A DNA stretch of 64,000 bases from Desmodus rotundus (lineage: Eukaryota > Chordata > Mammalia > Chiroptera > Phyllostomidae), in the NCBI RefSeq assembly GCF_022682495.2, contig NC_071399.1, positions 6,429,342 through 6,493,341 of the forward strand, given 5' to 3'. The position numbers and the translations under genes are program-made. The notes under the pieces were generated by a model. The model did no database searches and was not told where the DNA came from. It was given only the letters and a program-made list of their open reading frames with translations. Below, one piece after another: positions 24,729 through 36,575 of this stretch (the stretch's first letter is position 1; each line of letters starts with the position of its first letter).

Positions 24729-26750
24729 TCGTTGGCCTCCTGAAACTCTAGAGATAATGCTGACTGCGGAAAGTCATGAAAATTCCGGGCTCCATCAAAC
24801 AGATGGAATCAGACACCGGCCAGGCGGGCCGCCCAGAACAGCAGAGAAAGTGTGTCTGAGACAGTGTCCAGGGAGGCGGTACAATGACCCGGGCTTTGCA
24901 GCCTGGCAGCCAGTGGGAGTTTGGTTTTGCCATTGAGTCTGTACTTGACTTCCCCAAGGTCCATTTTCTCCCATGGGAATGCTGATACTCCCCTTACATG
25001 GTAGCTCTGCGGGCTGAATGGGACTTTCTGTCCATCCCATGCACTAAGTACGTACGCTACAGTAGCACTGAAGGTGGTGATCGTTAGCGTATTCATCCTC
25101 CGTGCTTCTGGCGAGTGTTTGGAGCCAGTATAAGGGTTTCCCTTGGCCGAGCTGCCCTACTTCTGACAGCCCTGAATACTCCCATCCAGGTGGGATTTTC
25201 AAGATTACAAAGCAGTGAAATCAAGACCAGCCACAGGAGGAACACCATCTTTTTCTCTCGAAGGGTTTCACTTTTTGATTCAGCAAAGCAGCAACATCAG
25301 AAATTTGATTTGGAATTGAGGGGGGAAATCTAGGGAATGTTATTAAATTTTTACCATGCTTTGGATGAATTTCCAAAATTTTGTTTAAGCTGTGTTGATA
25401 TTTAGCGTCCTAAATGACCATTAAAAAAAACAAACAAACAACAACTTGTTCTGGCCTTGCTTGAATACATAGTAGATGAAATGGGATTCGATACAATTTA
25501 CCAATAAGTTGGCCAAAGGCGCTGGCTCGACCTTTGTCTTGTTTCCGTATACATGGTTTTATACAGATAAGCATTATAACCAGTTCAAACCCACTGCAAG
25601 ATTTAGTGAACTTATTTCTCAGGGTGGATGCACACAGTAGGTGGCGTTCAAGGCAGCAAATCACACTGAATGGAGAATTTGTCCTAAAGAGATATTTGTC
25701 AGATCCCCCAAGGGAAGGGCACGTGCCTTGTCACCAGCCTGGCTGGGCTACCTGCTGCGTGGGGTGAGAGGCACAGGCTGCACAGCAGCAGCGCCTTCTT
25801 TCTGTAGCCGCTGTGACTGCCATCCCTGTCACCGAGGTCCTCAAAGCCTTGCAGCAATGTCCTCCTCTCGGCAATGCCCTCTCAGGAGCAAGTGACCAGA
25901 GGGGACCCATGCTGCAAGAGGCGGGGTGCCCCGGACCCCTTTCACCAGTATGCAGGCCAGCGCGCTGTGGTTCTGAAAATGCCCGCGGCCCTTCCTGGGC
26001 TGCCCCTGGCCAGAAAAACCACTCCTCTGCTCTTGGAACTTCCCTGTCTCTAGAAGAATCGCCACTGTTCACTTCCCATTCCCTCTCTTTAGACAAAGCT
26101 CTCCTTGGCAATGGCTGTCAGAAAGTTCCAGAATAAACTACTGAGGCAAATTTAAAACTAGCCAGAGAAACTAGGAGGACTTTAAAAAGACTACTGTGTG
26201 TGTATGTAATAGTTACATTAAGATAAAGCTGAAACAAACAATGTAAATATGATCACGTGTTTTTCTGTGTATAGATTTTTTTTTAATTAATTAATTTATT
26301 TTTATTTTATTTCAGTATTTTACTTTAGCCTTTCCTAGGTCTGAAATTTTAATGTTTGATCTGGGCCCTGTTGAACTCATCAGGAAGGCTCACTGTTTAT
26401 TTTTAAAAGTTATATAAAATATTTGACTACACAAATCGAATAGTATGGTAGGAAGGACAATCTAATAACACACATGTGTGTGTATAACAAGAGATTCCAA
26501 ATATAGATAGCTATAATCTGTTAAATTTCCCCAAATAGGTAATTTTACTTTTCCTCAGTCCTACCTTTGTGCATAATAATAAAGCAAAGCTCATAAGAAT
26601 TTTGATTTTCAGCTAAACATCACCCACGTTTAGTAATAATTGTCCATTTGTAAATTATGCACCACGATTTATTTCTGGTTCAGTAAGGACATTTGTGATA
26701 TTTCCAAATGTGAGCTGAGAGTAGGTGAAATAGAATTCTTTATCTTCATT
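24729..26750. other. Unique sequence, GC-richer than surroundings, no assigned gene
   Basis: Many frames of 60-126 residues open on both strands between 24700 and 26140, mainly because the GC content is higher and stop codons are rarer. No domain or additional convincing exon was recognised. This flank of the candidate exon is the first place to look for a transcript. Beyond 26150 it becomes AT-rich with a T/A-rich run at 26276-26320. Confidence 0.45.
25424..25444. repeat. AAAC microsatellite
   Basis: The run 'aaaaaaaacaaacaaacaacaac' is a short A-rich tetranucleotide repeat. Confidence 0.8.
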
Positions 26751-26759
26751 TAGTGGTTC

Positions 26760-27260
26760 ATCTTGGAGAATGCTTCCCGGAGTTAAGGTTATATTTTGTA
26801 TTTGGATTCCTTATTTTTCTGTTTGCGGTTTGATGAGGGATTACGTTGAATGTTTACCTGGGGAAGGCTCACTCTCACCAGATGGTATTTTGCCATCCAC
26901 AGGTTCCACTTTGCCTGTTTTGCAAGTTTGTGACAGCCCACGGGGACGGGCTGAGGCATCCATCCAGTCAATTAATGAATCTGGGACAGCTTTAATGCTG
27001 CAAACATCTTTATGCGTTTGCCCTCCTCCGATAAGACTGGTTAATACAATAAGGCATGGCATTCCATTCAGAAAGAATGCACGGTGTTCGTTGCCCTGGT
27101 CCAAGCAACAGGACAGAATTAATTACAGTCACTTTCATGGAGTTTGCAAACAGGGCTACAGGAAACTCCTACTTCTTCTCGGTCGATTCTCATCGTGAGT
27201 ACAGAAAATCATTTTAGTAGGAACACGCTGCTTAGTGGTAAGAATTAGAAGAATAACAGT
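26760..27260. promoter_or_regulatory. Unique repeat-free block, candidate noncoding element
   Basis: A plus-strand frame of 142 residues (26770-27198) overlaps antisense frames of 87 and 60 residues. The plus frame shows no domain and has a run of hydrophobic residues at its start only. Motifs such as 'ccagtcaattaatgaatctggg' and 'acagaattaattacagtcac' look like homeodomain sites. A conserved enhancer fits better than a gene, but neither is shown. Confidence 0.2.
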
Positions 27261-29386
27261 GGTTGTTATTGCTCTCAGTAATAACCTCTTTCATGATTAC
27301 CAGTCATATTAGCTTTAAACATAAGAATCTGCAGGGTGATGTGTGCTGTGCACCACTTTTGCCATTTGATGAGTCTCTAGAGTCTTGTGCTTTGGAGCAA
27401 ATAATTTTCCATCTGTCTTCTGATTTTCAAGTATCATGCGCTCTGGAGATTAGAAATTTTCTAGGCATGTCTTCTCTCATCCTCCAAAAAACATAATTTT
27501 ATGTTTTGTTTATACAACAAACTTGATATGTATCAGATTTTTAAATGAAAATTATTTTATCATGTCTTACAAGTTAATTCTGGTTCTGTTTTTTAAGTTT
27601 GTTCTTTGAAATGCCTTCTGAGAGTTTAGGGTTTAGGAATGCCATTGATGGTTTTTCTAAAAAAAAAATTGTTTTTGAATCTTTGGCAAATCTGACACTT
27701 ATTTAGTCACTCCATCAAGAAGAGGAATGGAAGAGTAAATGCCCTGTTACATTCAAGTTCAAGCTCAAAATTTTGCTTGCTCATTGATTTTAGGCTTCTA
27801 TTTTATAAAATCGAAATAAAAGTTGAGTTCACTGTGAAAACAATAAAAGAAAATTCATCTTCACATTACAAAGTATAAAAACAGAAGCACTATACAGTTC
27901 ATGTAGATAATTCAAAATAAAATGGAATATTATATTTTTTCATGCATATTTCCCCATATCTTCTACTTCTCTGAAAAAACTCCTGAGAACATGCAATGAG
28001 ATGTGGGCTATTTCTCACATTCCTGTACTTTATTTTACGTATATTTTAAAAATTATTCCTTGATAAAGTACAAAACAGGTGGTAGTTCTTATCATGGGAA
28101 ATATGTATTTGAGGACTTCTTTTAAAAATATTATAGAGATAGTCCTGCCAATTAATCACTTCTGAAGGAGGTTGAATACCACTAAGTAATGATTCTCTTG
28201 AAACTCATTGTTGAAAGTTCACACAGATGAGTGCTATTAAAGTATATTATTCTAGGTATGATCTTGCTTTTAAACCAGAAAAGTGGACATTAATTTGTAG
28301 TTTTCTACATTAGTAATTCATCTACTTATGTAAATCAATGCATTAATATACTCTGACAGTTTGGTCCTAATGAAAAAAGAGTGAACACCACTTCCTTAAC
28401 TTATGAATTTTTTAAAAACTCAAAGTCAGACGATAATGTTCCTTTCATTACTTCTCCTATTCTTGCGAATGGCATTTTGCAAGTAAAAGGATATATTGCT
28501 GAATAAACCTAACTGATAGTTAACCTTTTTCTTTTTGGTGCTAGGAAATTCCTTTGTTATTTTATTATTCCCCACTTACTAAAATAACATGGCTTTATTT
28601 TTATAGTGTTTAGACAGTTATACATAATATTATTTTTGTGTTTGAAGCCTGGCCTGGAGGTGTGTGTATATATGCAAATGAGAATGTCCATCCCGCACTT
28701 CTTGAGAAAGACCTCTTTAACTTGAGGAATTTTTAAGAGATGTGCTCAAATGAAGCTTGTATACAACTTGGTGAAAATGTAAATGCTGCTACTCATCTAC
28801 TCAAAATGCCACATACTTTAACAATTCCCAAATCACAGCTTGTCAAAATTCAGGGCATCTATTTTTAGCTAGCAATGACACTGTGTACATGGAATAAAAT
28901 AAATAATAAAAGTAGATAGTACTAACAAAGTAAAACATAACCACAATATATTCATTGTCTTCATGATAAAGATTTTATGAGTACATGACTAAAATTAGAA
29001 AGAATGGGGATCTAGTTCTGGCAAGTTTGTCTTTTATTAGCGTCAAATTGCATTTATTAAAATATTAGTGAACATCCTTAGCTATGATAAAATTATGATT
29101 TCATAGTGAATACGTTCAGTGATACAATAGGGTATAAAGACATAGATTGTATCTTCTTAGTACAGATTTTGCATTCCAGCCAAACTGTACTGTGGAACAC
29201 AAGCTGAAACAGATTCTCGTGTGATTATACGTACATCACCTTCTTTGTCTGCATTCGCTGACCTCCATTTAATATGAGAGGGCTAGATTAGATAATCCTT
29301 AGTTCTCCTGAAACTATACATTTTAATGAATATATATTTAATGTTACTTTTTCTAATCAGCAATGGGGAAAAGCTCTTTTTAACTC
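27261..29386. other. AT-rich unique sequence
   Basis: No gene, RNA or confident repeat was recognised in this 2.1-kb AT-rich stretch. Confidence 0.5.
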
Positions 29387-29387
29387 T

Positions 29388-29453
<66 letters not shown>
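29387..29453. repeat. Compound TG/AG microsatellite
   Basis: A (TG)n tract with one early interruption ('tgtgtgtttgtgtg...') passes directly into an (AG)n tract of about 14 units. It is a compound alternating repeat of about 65 bases, likely to be length-polymorphic. Confidence 0.97.
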
Positions 29454-29454
<1 letters not shown>

Positions 29455-29456
<2 letters not shown>

Positions 29457-30024
29457 TCAGAGATGAACTATATTGGCTAGAATAACCAAGAAGAAATAGT
29501 CTATATACATCCTTTACATTACTTCCAAGTTTTCCCCCCAAAACTTCAAGTCCAAGGAACGGTACATTTGAACTAACTGCATTATAAGGAGGAAATTTGT
29601 GGATGACTAAACTCAGAGCAGTGAAGGTAATTCTTAATGAAGAGTAAACACCAGAAAGATTTTTGTCTAAATGTGTGAAAATTCATCTGCCTAATCAGAA
29701 CTCACACCGGAAAACACCCTGAATGAGGTCTGCAAATGGAACACTGCCCCAGTAAGGCAACCAAAGGAAGATGGTGTTACTGGTTTCTTGGCAAGTGGGA
29801 CTTTGGACTTCCTGGAGAGAAGAAATGGTTTAAAGTTACAGGTATAGGTTGTATTTTGTGTATTTTGATCTATGCTACCCCTAAAACTTTGGCATTCACC
29901 TCAATGCTGATGCGCTAACATCAGAGCTCAATATCTCTATGGAACAACCATGACAATATTTATATATAGTTACTGTATATATATACATATATGTGTGTAT
30001 ATATACTATGTGTATGTATATATA
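29455..30024. other. Unique sequence ending in a TA/TG microsatellite
   Basis: No gene is supported. From about 29957 to 30024 the sequence is a degenerate alternating tract ('tatttatatatagttactgtatatatatacatatatgtgtgtatatatac...'). It directly abuts the MIR remnant. Confidence 0.7.
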
Positions 30025-30235
30025 GCTTGCTATGCGCCAGGCAATATTCAAGGGGCTTTACAGACACTAATATATTTAATCTTGTGATTAAAGCAGCCCT
30101 TGAGTTGGATATTATTATTTTTCTCAGTTTATAAATGAGGAGAGTGAGACCTAGAGCAGTTAAGTAACTTGTCCAAGGTTACATACAGCCTAGGAATCAA
30201 GACGTGAACAAGTCTGGTTCCAGAAAATTTGCTAC
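30025..30235 (-). mobile_element. MIR SINE, minus strand
   Basis: This is a clear reverse-complement MIR: 'gctatgcgccaggcaatattcaaggggctttacagacactaatatatttaatcttgtgattaaagcagcccttgagttggatattattatttttctcagtttataaatgaggagagtgagacctagagcagttaagtaacttgtccaaggttacatacagcctaggaatcaagacgtgaac'. It is the best-preserved MIR in the window. Confidence 0.92.
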
Positions 30236-30479
30236 TTATCACCGAGCTAGATTCCCTCTCAGCTGTCCGAAGACCATCTCCACTAAACTGCCATAAACGT
30301 CAATGAAAACTTCAGCAACTGAAAACCCAGACCTGCCAGGGTCTGCTTCTCTTTTTCTTACTGTCCTTGAAATCACGTCCTTTTCACTCCTCTTCTGCAT
30401 GAAGACAGTTTCCTGCTTTTCTTATCCTCAACGTCCAATCAGTCACTGAGGAGTTTCCTCCTTTAAAAAAATTCTTCAC

Positions 30480-30860
30480 CAGTCTCATGTTCTTTTTTCT
30501 TGCTTCTCCTTCAAGGACTTCATAATTTCTCACCTGAACTGGGAAAAGAGACTTCTAATTTCTTACCTGGTCACCACTCATTTCCTTTCAACCTACCCAT
30601 GCTTACAGTCATCTTTGTGAACTACACCTGTGCTCATGTCTGTTCCCCAATTAAAGTTCTTCCAGCCCCCCCAAATCTTGAAGATACTGTTGAAATGTCA
30701 TCAGCAACTCCTGCTTGCCATTCATTCTAGTGCCATGTTCCCACATGATGCCCCAGTCCCCCTCTCCTTCCTCTGCCTCCACTGCACACACCCAGGTCTA
30801 ACCAGTTATCTTTCATTCCATCTGGGATGTTCAGCTCAAATGCCACCCCTATTTAATAAT
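30480..30860 (-). mobile_element. L2 LINE-like remnant, minus strand
   Basis: The plus strand has the pyrimidine-rich text typical of reverse-complement LINE2: 'gccccagtccccctctccttcctctgcctccactgcacacacccagg' and 'ttccatctgggatgttcagctcaaatgccacccc', where L2 has 'tctggaatgtccttcccc...aaatgtcacctcc'. It is strongly decayed and the boundaries are approximate. The 76- and 80-residue frames here are not genes. Confidence 0.55.
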
Positions 30861-30869
30861 CTATGCAAA

Positions 30870-31130
30870 TGACTCACTGAGACCATGTGAAGTTTCAGGC
30901 ACTGAGCCAAATATTTGGAACACAAAGATAACATGAATGTGTCTTTTCTTCCCTGAGCTTGGAGTTCCGTTAACATAAAGATAAGTCCTTAGAAAATAAA
31001 ACGTACAAGTATGAAGAACTATGTTCTTCAAAGATGGATTTAAGGAGGACAAATGGAAGACTTCCACGAGTAAGTTAAGTCTAGGCTGCACACTAAAGGA
31101 GTAATAGAAGTGAGTCACGGAGTGGGGAGT
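30870..31130. repeat. Possible ancient interspersed repeat
   Basis: The text 'tcaggcactgagccaaatatttggaacacaaagataacatgaatgtgtcttttcttccctgagcttggagttccgttaac' resembles the ancient mammalian repeat consensus 'ggcactgtgctaggcgctggggatacagcggtgaacaagacagacaaggtccctgccctcatggagcttacattc'. A second copy of this text type lies at 61170-61320. I cannot name the family securely. Confidence 0.45.
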
Positions 31131-33164
31131 ACAGCCATTCTGACGTCAGCGGAAGTGCCCATGGGGTTCTGGAGGTCTCCGGTATCTCAGAGAAAAGATG
31201 TGTGTAGAAGTAAAAACTGTCGAGAAAAACTTCCTTGTGCTCCCCTCTCCTGGGCTCCAGTGAGATCCCAAACCATCCATCCTTGTTTCTCTATCACAAC
31301 AAAGGATGCCCATATGGGACAATTGCTTATTTGCCCACTACCTATGGGCCCTTTATGGCAGGTTCTTAGCAGATGTTTAGAATGGATTGCAAAGATCTGT
31401 GGGTTGGCTTTAAGGGATACTGGGCTCTTGGCGAGGTTGTATGATGCTGAGGCTTTGTGAGTGAAGTTGATGTAGAATACAAATAACACTCCACAGATTT
31501 AGGAAGGTTGAGGAGGTGTCAGTATTGTTTGTCTGAGTGTGCACTTAAAATAAGGGAGGAGTTAGACCTTTTAAAAGGAGCAATATCAGCAATAGTTAGA
31601 AACATTCTTATAGGAAAAAATGAAGTGGTTGAGAGGTTTTTTAAATTCAGTACAAATATCTATCCCACAAGAAGTGTGGAACTCGCAAAAAAACTAGAAA
31701 ATGTGTAGCAGCATGCCCAACACTATGGAAGGTGGGAAAAATAAAGACAAAACCCATGAAACACGGCTCACCCAGTGTACTTGAGGTGCTTGCAGTTTAC
31801 TTTTGAAGATACGATAGTAATATAATAATATATCCCTATAATAAATTCAGAGTAGCTACCAGAAAAGCATCAGCAAGCAGCAAGAGTAAATGACCAGACA
31901 ATGATGAACTGTAGAGAGTAAGTCCCAGTCATTAACGAGCAGGTATTGAATTTTTCTGTGATTACTTAGAGAGCTGTCACAAAAAGGAATACCGCACCTC
32001 AAACAAAACTTAACAGGCCAGAGGAAAAAATAACAGAGAGCAGAAGAACCTAAATTCGGGAAGCAGAAAACAGAGGTTGACATGGGCAGATGTGGTGTCT
32101 ATTGATCTGGTAGACAAAATTAGATCTTTGATGATGTGATATTTGAAAGCTACTCGATACCTCTCCTTCCGTTCAGTGTGGACTATGCTTGTCTATTTAG
32201 GATTATAATTCCGCACTATTCATCCACGTATTAATGGTTTTTCCCCCCCTGAACACTGTTCTACACATGTATAGCTATTTAACGGGAGCATCTTTGGAGA
32301 TGAGTTCCCCAGAATTCACATGTCATTAAGGATTTAGTAAACTGTATTTTTATGATGAAATAAAATAACTCCACTGCTCTTTATATAGACAATTTCTTCA
32401 AACAACACAATATCAATCTGTAAGTTTACACTTTGATTTTAAAGGCCCCTTTAAAAAAAGTCACAGTTTATCTGAATTCAACACATTTGTTAGCACTGAC
32501 TTAGAATGGAGTATATTTGGAAGTACATGTAATAGGCACATGCCAAATGAATTCATTAAGACCAGTGTGATTGCAGTGAATGTCAAATGAATTAATAATA
32601 ATGGGGCCACTAAGTGTTACCATTACTTTCACAGTGTGTTACTGTTTTTACTCTTATGAGCCCTGAGGATAAATGACACTCACCTATTATACTTGCATAT
32701 TAATTGTGTCTTGATAGTCAAAGGTTGGACAGTAAAAATTTCTAGCCCCCTAGGCATGGAGAAATTACTATTATTTATAAGTGTCCTTGAAGAGTAACTC
32801 AATATTTTAGGTCCCAATTACACATGGCATTTATATCAGGCTTGCCACACACGTAGCCCCTGGAACAGTATCGCCGTTGGACCTGTGTCTTCCATGGCCA
32901 GTGTTTAGAAGGAAGACTGAAAATTGCTCAGGACTTTTCCCAGGAGTTCTACTTTTTTTTTACGTGAGAATCAACAGTATATCGTAGATGCACATATGCA
33001 CATATATACACATTTTATCTTCATTCTAACAAATATAAACTTACAGAGGCCCACATGGCCATGTACACTTATTGTTGCACAGTTACGTGATCTTGGCATA
33101 ATTTTATCCTTCACAGCAGCTCCCTCATCAGAAAAATTATTATGAAAGTACCTATTATATGCTT
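31131..33164. other. Unique sequence, nothing recognised
   Basis: A 116-residue plus frame and a 100-residue minus frame overlap at 31110-31489. Neither has a recognisable motif. The rest is AT-rich with short frames. Confidence 0.45.
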
Positions 33165-33500
33165 TTTAAAAATTATTTGTTTATTTGTTTATTTTCCATC
33201 ACCATTTAGCTCCCTTATACCTCTCCCTCCTCCACCTGCCCCCCAATTACCACAGTATTGTCTGTATCCATTAGTTCTTTCTTTCTTTTTCCTGTTTTGT
33301 TCATTCCCTTCCCACCTTCCACCCCCACCTGCCCCAGGTTGTCAGCCTGCTCTCCATCTATGAGTCTGTCTCTATTTTTCTTGTTTGTTAGTGTATTCAT
33401 TAGATTCCTCTCATGAGTGAAAACACGGTACTTGTCTTTCTCTGACTGGCTTATTTCACTTAACGTAATGTTCCGAATTTCAAACATCAACACACAAGCC
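33165..33500 (-). mobile_element. Bat-type L1 3' end, minus strand
   Basis: The plus strand reads 'ttttccatcaccatttagctcccttatacctctccctcc', a C-rich tract, 'ccaggttgtcagcctgctctccatctatgagtctgtctctatttttcttgtttgttagtgtattcattagattcctctcatgagtgaaaac' and 'ggtacttgtctttctctgactggcttatttcacttaacgtaatgttcc'. It is the reverse complement of an L1 3' end and shares its last segment with the plus-strand copy at 16637-16823. It is truncated and non-coding. Confidence 0.85.
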
Positions 33501-34254
33501 TTCCTCTATGATATAATTTAAAAATGCATAACCCCCTTCCTGTTAAAAGTGTTAGTCCCTGCCTTCAATGTCATCCACAGGATGCTTGTCAAGTTTGTAG
33601 GTGATATGAAACTGTGAAAACAACTAATTTCAAGGATGGAAACATCTGAATTCAAAAGGCTCTGTACTGTCTTAAGCAAAGGATATGCACTTTAACACCT
33701 GCAGCAGGATCCAAGCAGAAGTTGCCACCACCCCATCGGGGGAGGGAGGCAGAGGAGTATTATATGGCAGAGGAAAGGATTGCCTAGAGGGAGGGGCTAG
33801 ACTGTGACTTTCCTGGGTTTTTTTTCTTTAACTATGACTGGCATTAAAACAGACATTTTACATTATGGGCATTCACACATATACATATATATGACTGAAA
33901 TAAAATGTGCACAAAGTAATATTTATTACACATAATTCACTTAATGTATTCTATCCAGTCTGGATTGACCCACTTCGTGTGCAAATACTACTGTAGCTCA
34001 CTGGATTAACTTCCCATCCCAAAAATGAATTATGATCCAAAATTTGTAAAACCTTGAACTTGACCACTTGTAACTCCCAGATTCTATCATTCTGGTGAAT
34101 ACAATAGAGAGGGCTAAGCATGCCCAATGGTTAGGCGTGGATGCCCTCTATGTGATTGATAGTCACAGCAAATAGACGATGCTATGCACTTGACAGCACT
34201 ATTATAAGTATCATAGTACTCATCTCACAATTTTGACTTCAGCCTAAATTTATA

Positions 34255-34278
34255 ACTATAATAATAATAATAATATCA
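34255..34278. repeat. TAA microsatellite
   Basis: The run 'actataataataataataatatc' is a short trinucleotide repeat. Confidence 0.9.
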
Positions 34279-35645
34279 TTTACATTATAATAATTATTAA
34301 GGTATACATACATAACCTATTTTGATTTTATGATAATGCTTGGCAATAATTTAGCATCTAAAGACAGGGATGCAACAGAGGTTCTCACCATCTTCTTGAG
34401 AATCCCACGTAACTATTCTTTTCACTAACAAGGGGAAGTAACAATGAGCCTATGTGGCTGGTGGACATGAAGGAGAACAGGTAGAAGATGGTTAGTGGCT
34501 CTGAGTATCTGATTACTAGAGTAGGGATGGAGAACCAGCGTGTAAGACTTGAAAATCTACTGGTGACTTATACTAGCTACCACCTAGTGTCTGTGAGCAC
34601 AGTACTCAAAGACAGTCCTACAAAGAATATCTCAGACAATGAAAACGATGTTTGGTCAAGTGACAGGGCTTGCCAAAGCCCACGGTGAATAGCATTAAAA
34701 ACACTATGAAAAATAAGAGACTTGGATGGATCCTTCATGGACCTCATTTTTTAAAAATCTTTGGACAAAAGAGTATCTTTCCAGGAGAGTGGACAAAAGA
34801 CAAGTGTTAGATGTTACTTAATTTAGAAAATAAATGAGACTCATCACACTACTTAAATGCTTCTGTTCAAATGCTTGCTGGTATTTAGTGATTTTGAATT
34901 ATGTTTCTTTTAAGAGACTGTTTTCCACTGAAACTTTTGAAGAAACAAAATCCACTCCTCATAGGAAAAAATATGCATATTTTCAGAGGCAGCTAGCTCT
35001 TAAAAAACAAACACACTTCACATGTCACTGAGTGCCTTGTGGACGTGGCTGAAATGACTGCAGATCCAGACAGGTCGGTCTCCGTGTCATCAATCAGATG
35101 TTCATACCCTTGAGATGTTTACTTGCTATAAATTTCAGTGGCTTCCATTTTGTAAATCAAATGTTTAGTGTATATGACTGAGAAAGGAAACATAAAACAG
35201 TCCTCTTCTCTGCTTTACTTAGGATAATCAAATTTGCACTCACAGATATCATACTCATGTGTTTATGACCTCTGTTTGTCCCCATATGTATTTGCTTTTA
35301 TGTGAAATAGAAGGCAGCTACTGTACTCAGAAACACGTTTTTTACTCTCTCAGTAAAGGTTAGAACTGAATTGCTCCGAGTGTCTTCCAAAGACTTCTGT
35401 TTTGTTCTATTAAAGCTCACACAAGCCTGGCAGGGCCTGAGCCTTCCTCAGCCATTGGGAGTAGATTCATTTTTCATAGCCTAACGTCTCAGAGCTGGCC
35501 TGGCAGTGTGGCCCTGGGAGGTCCCTGACCCACCCTTCAGCACCCCTTGTCTCTGGTTGGTACTTCTTAACTGAGGGCCTCACAGCTCGTGACCGACTGT
35601 CCACCTGCCCATGCCTGGTTCTGTCCCACCTCATAGAGTCACCAG

Positions 35646-35673
35646 CTGCCCTCTCTGGGCTGCCCTCTCTGGG
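35646..35673. repeat. Perfect 14-bp tandem duplication
   Basis: The unit 'ctgccctctctggg' occurs twice back to back (35646-35659 and 35660-35673) without mismatch, which implies a recent local slippage event. Confidence 0.95.
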
Positions 35674-36309
35674 AAGATCAAAGGAAAGAAATGACCACAG
35701 TAGCTAATGACTGAGGGACTTGGCTACAAGTGGCGACTTAAAGATTTGGCACCATGTTTGGGCCTGGCTGGTGGCCGCAGGAGGTAAGAGGAGGCAGGTG
35801 TTTCAGCCCGCCATCAGGGATGGCTTTGGGACACAAACATGAAAATCCGGGAGATGCCCCAACCCCTTGCATGTAGAGTTTTGCTCCAATGCCAAGGCCT
35901 AAAACTTCCACTCAGTGGTAGTATGGGGATGACTATTCAGTCTGTGCATGGGCTGACCCTAATATCTCAAACATTTCCCTGAAAAAAAAAAACAAAAAAC
36001 AAAAGCTGAGTTCAAAGGAAAACCGCGACTTCATGAATTGATCAGACAAGCCAGTCAACCCCCCATTCATTGAAATAAATGAAGCCTGTGATGATGAGCC
36101 CAACCATTGCCAGTTAGTGCCCGAGGACACGGACTTGTGCAGCTTTAGCTGCAGGCAGTGGGGGTGTAGGGCAGAAGGGAAAGGAACCAAGAGGAGCCAC
36201 AGGCCTCTCCAGGCATCTAGAGTCACTGCCCTGGGCCTGTTTTCCACCCACAGCCCCGGGGTGGAATCCAAGGGGGTGGAGCAAATCAGCCAGGATCTCA
36301 GGCCAGCGT

Positions 36310-36575
36310 TGATTCTGCATGATACCAGAGTGGTCTGTACATGTTATTACACATTTTCCAAAATGCATTGAACTTGCACACCAAGAGGAAATCCTGTGGG
36401 CTCTGGCTGATAATGATGCACCAATATTGGTCATTGATTGTAATAAATATACCTCACAGGTGCATGATGATGATAGGGGAGAGACTATGCATGTGTGGGA
36501 AAGGGGTATATGAACACCCTTTGTACTTTCTGATCAATTCACACTATTTTGAAAGATTAAGGTTATTATTAGTAT
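36310..36575 (+). mobile_element. L1 3' end (L1M-like), plus strand
   Basis: The text 'ggtctgtacatgttattacacattttccaaaatgcattgaacttgcacaccaagagg' is followed by 'gtgggctctggctgataatgatgcaccaatattggtcattgattgtaataaatataccTcacaggtgcatgatgatgataggggagagactatgcatgtgtgggaaaggggtatatgaac'. This matches the 3' part of old mammalian L1M elements ('ggactttgggtgataatgatgtgtcaatgtagg...'). It is decayed and non-coding. Confidence 0.8.

Larger units (their letters stand above)
33501..36309. other. Unique sequence with small repeats
   Basis: No gene is supported. It contains a TAA run at 34255-34278 and a 14-base perfect tandem duplication at 35646-35673. Short frames on both strands show no domains. Confidence 0.5.

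Noticed and set aside
26770..27198. 142-residue plus-strand frame as a gene
   Set aside because: There is no domain and no intron or poly-A context, and antisense frames overlap it. It is retained only as a possible noncoding element.
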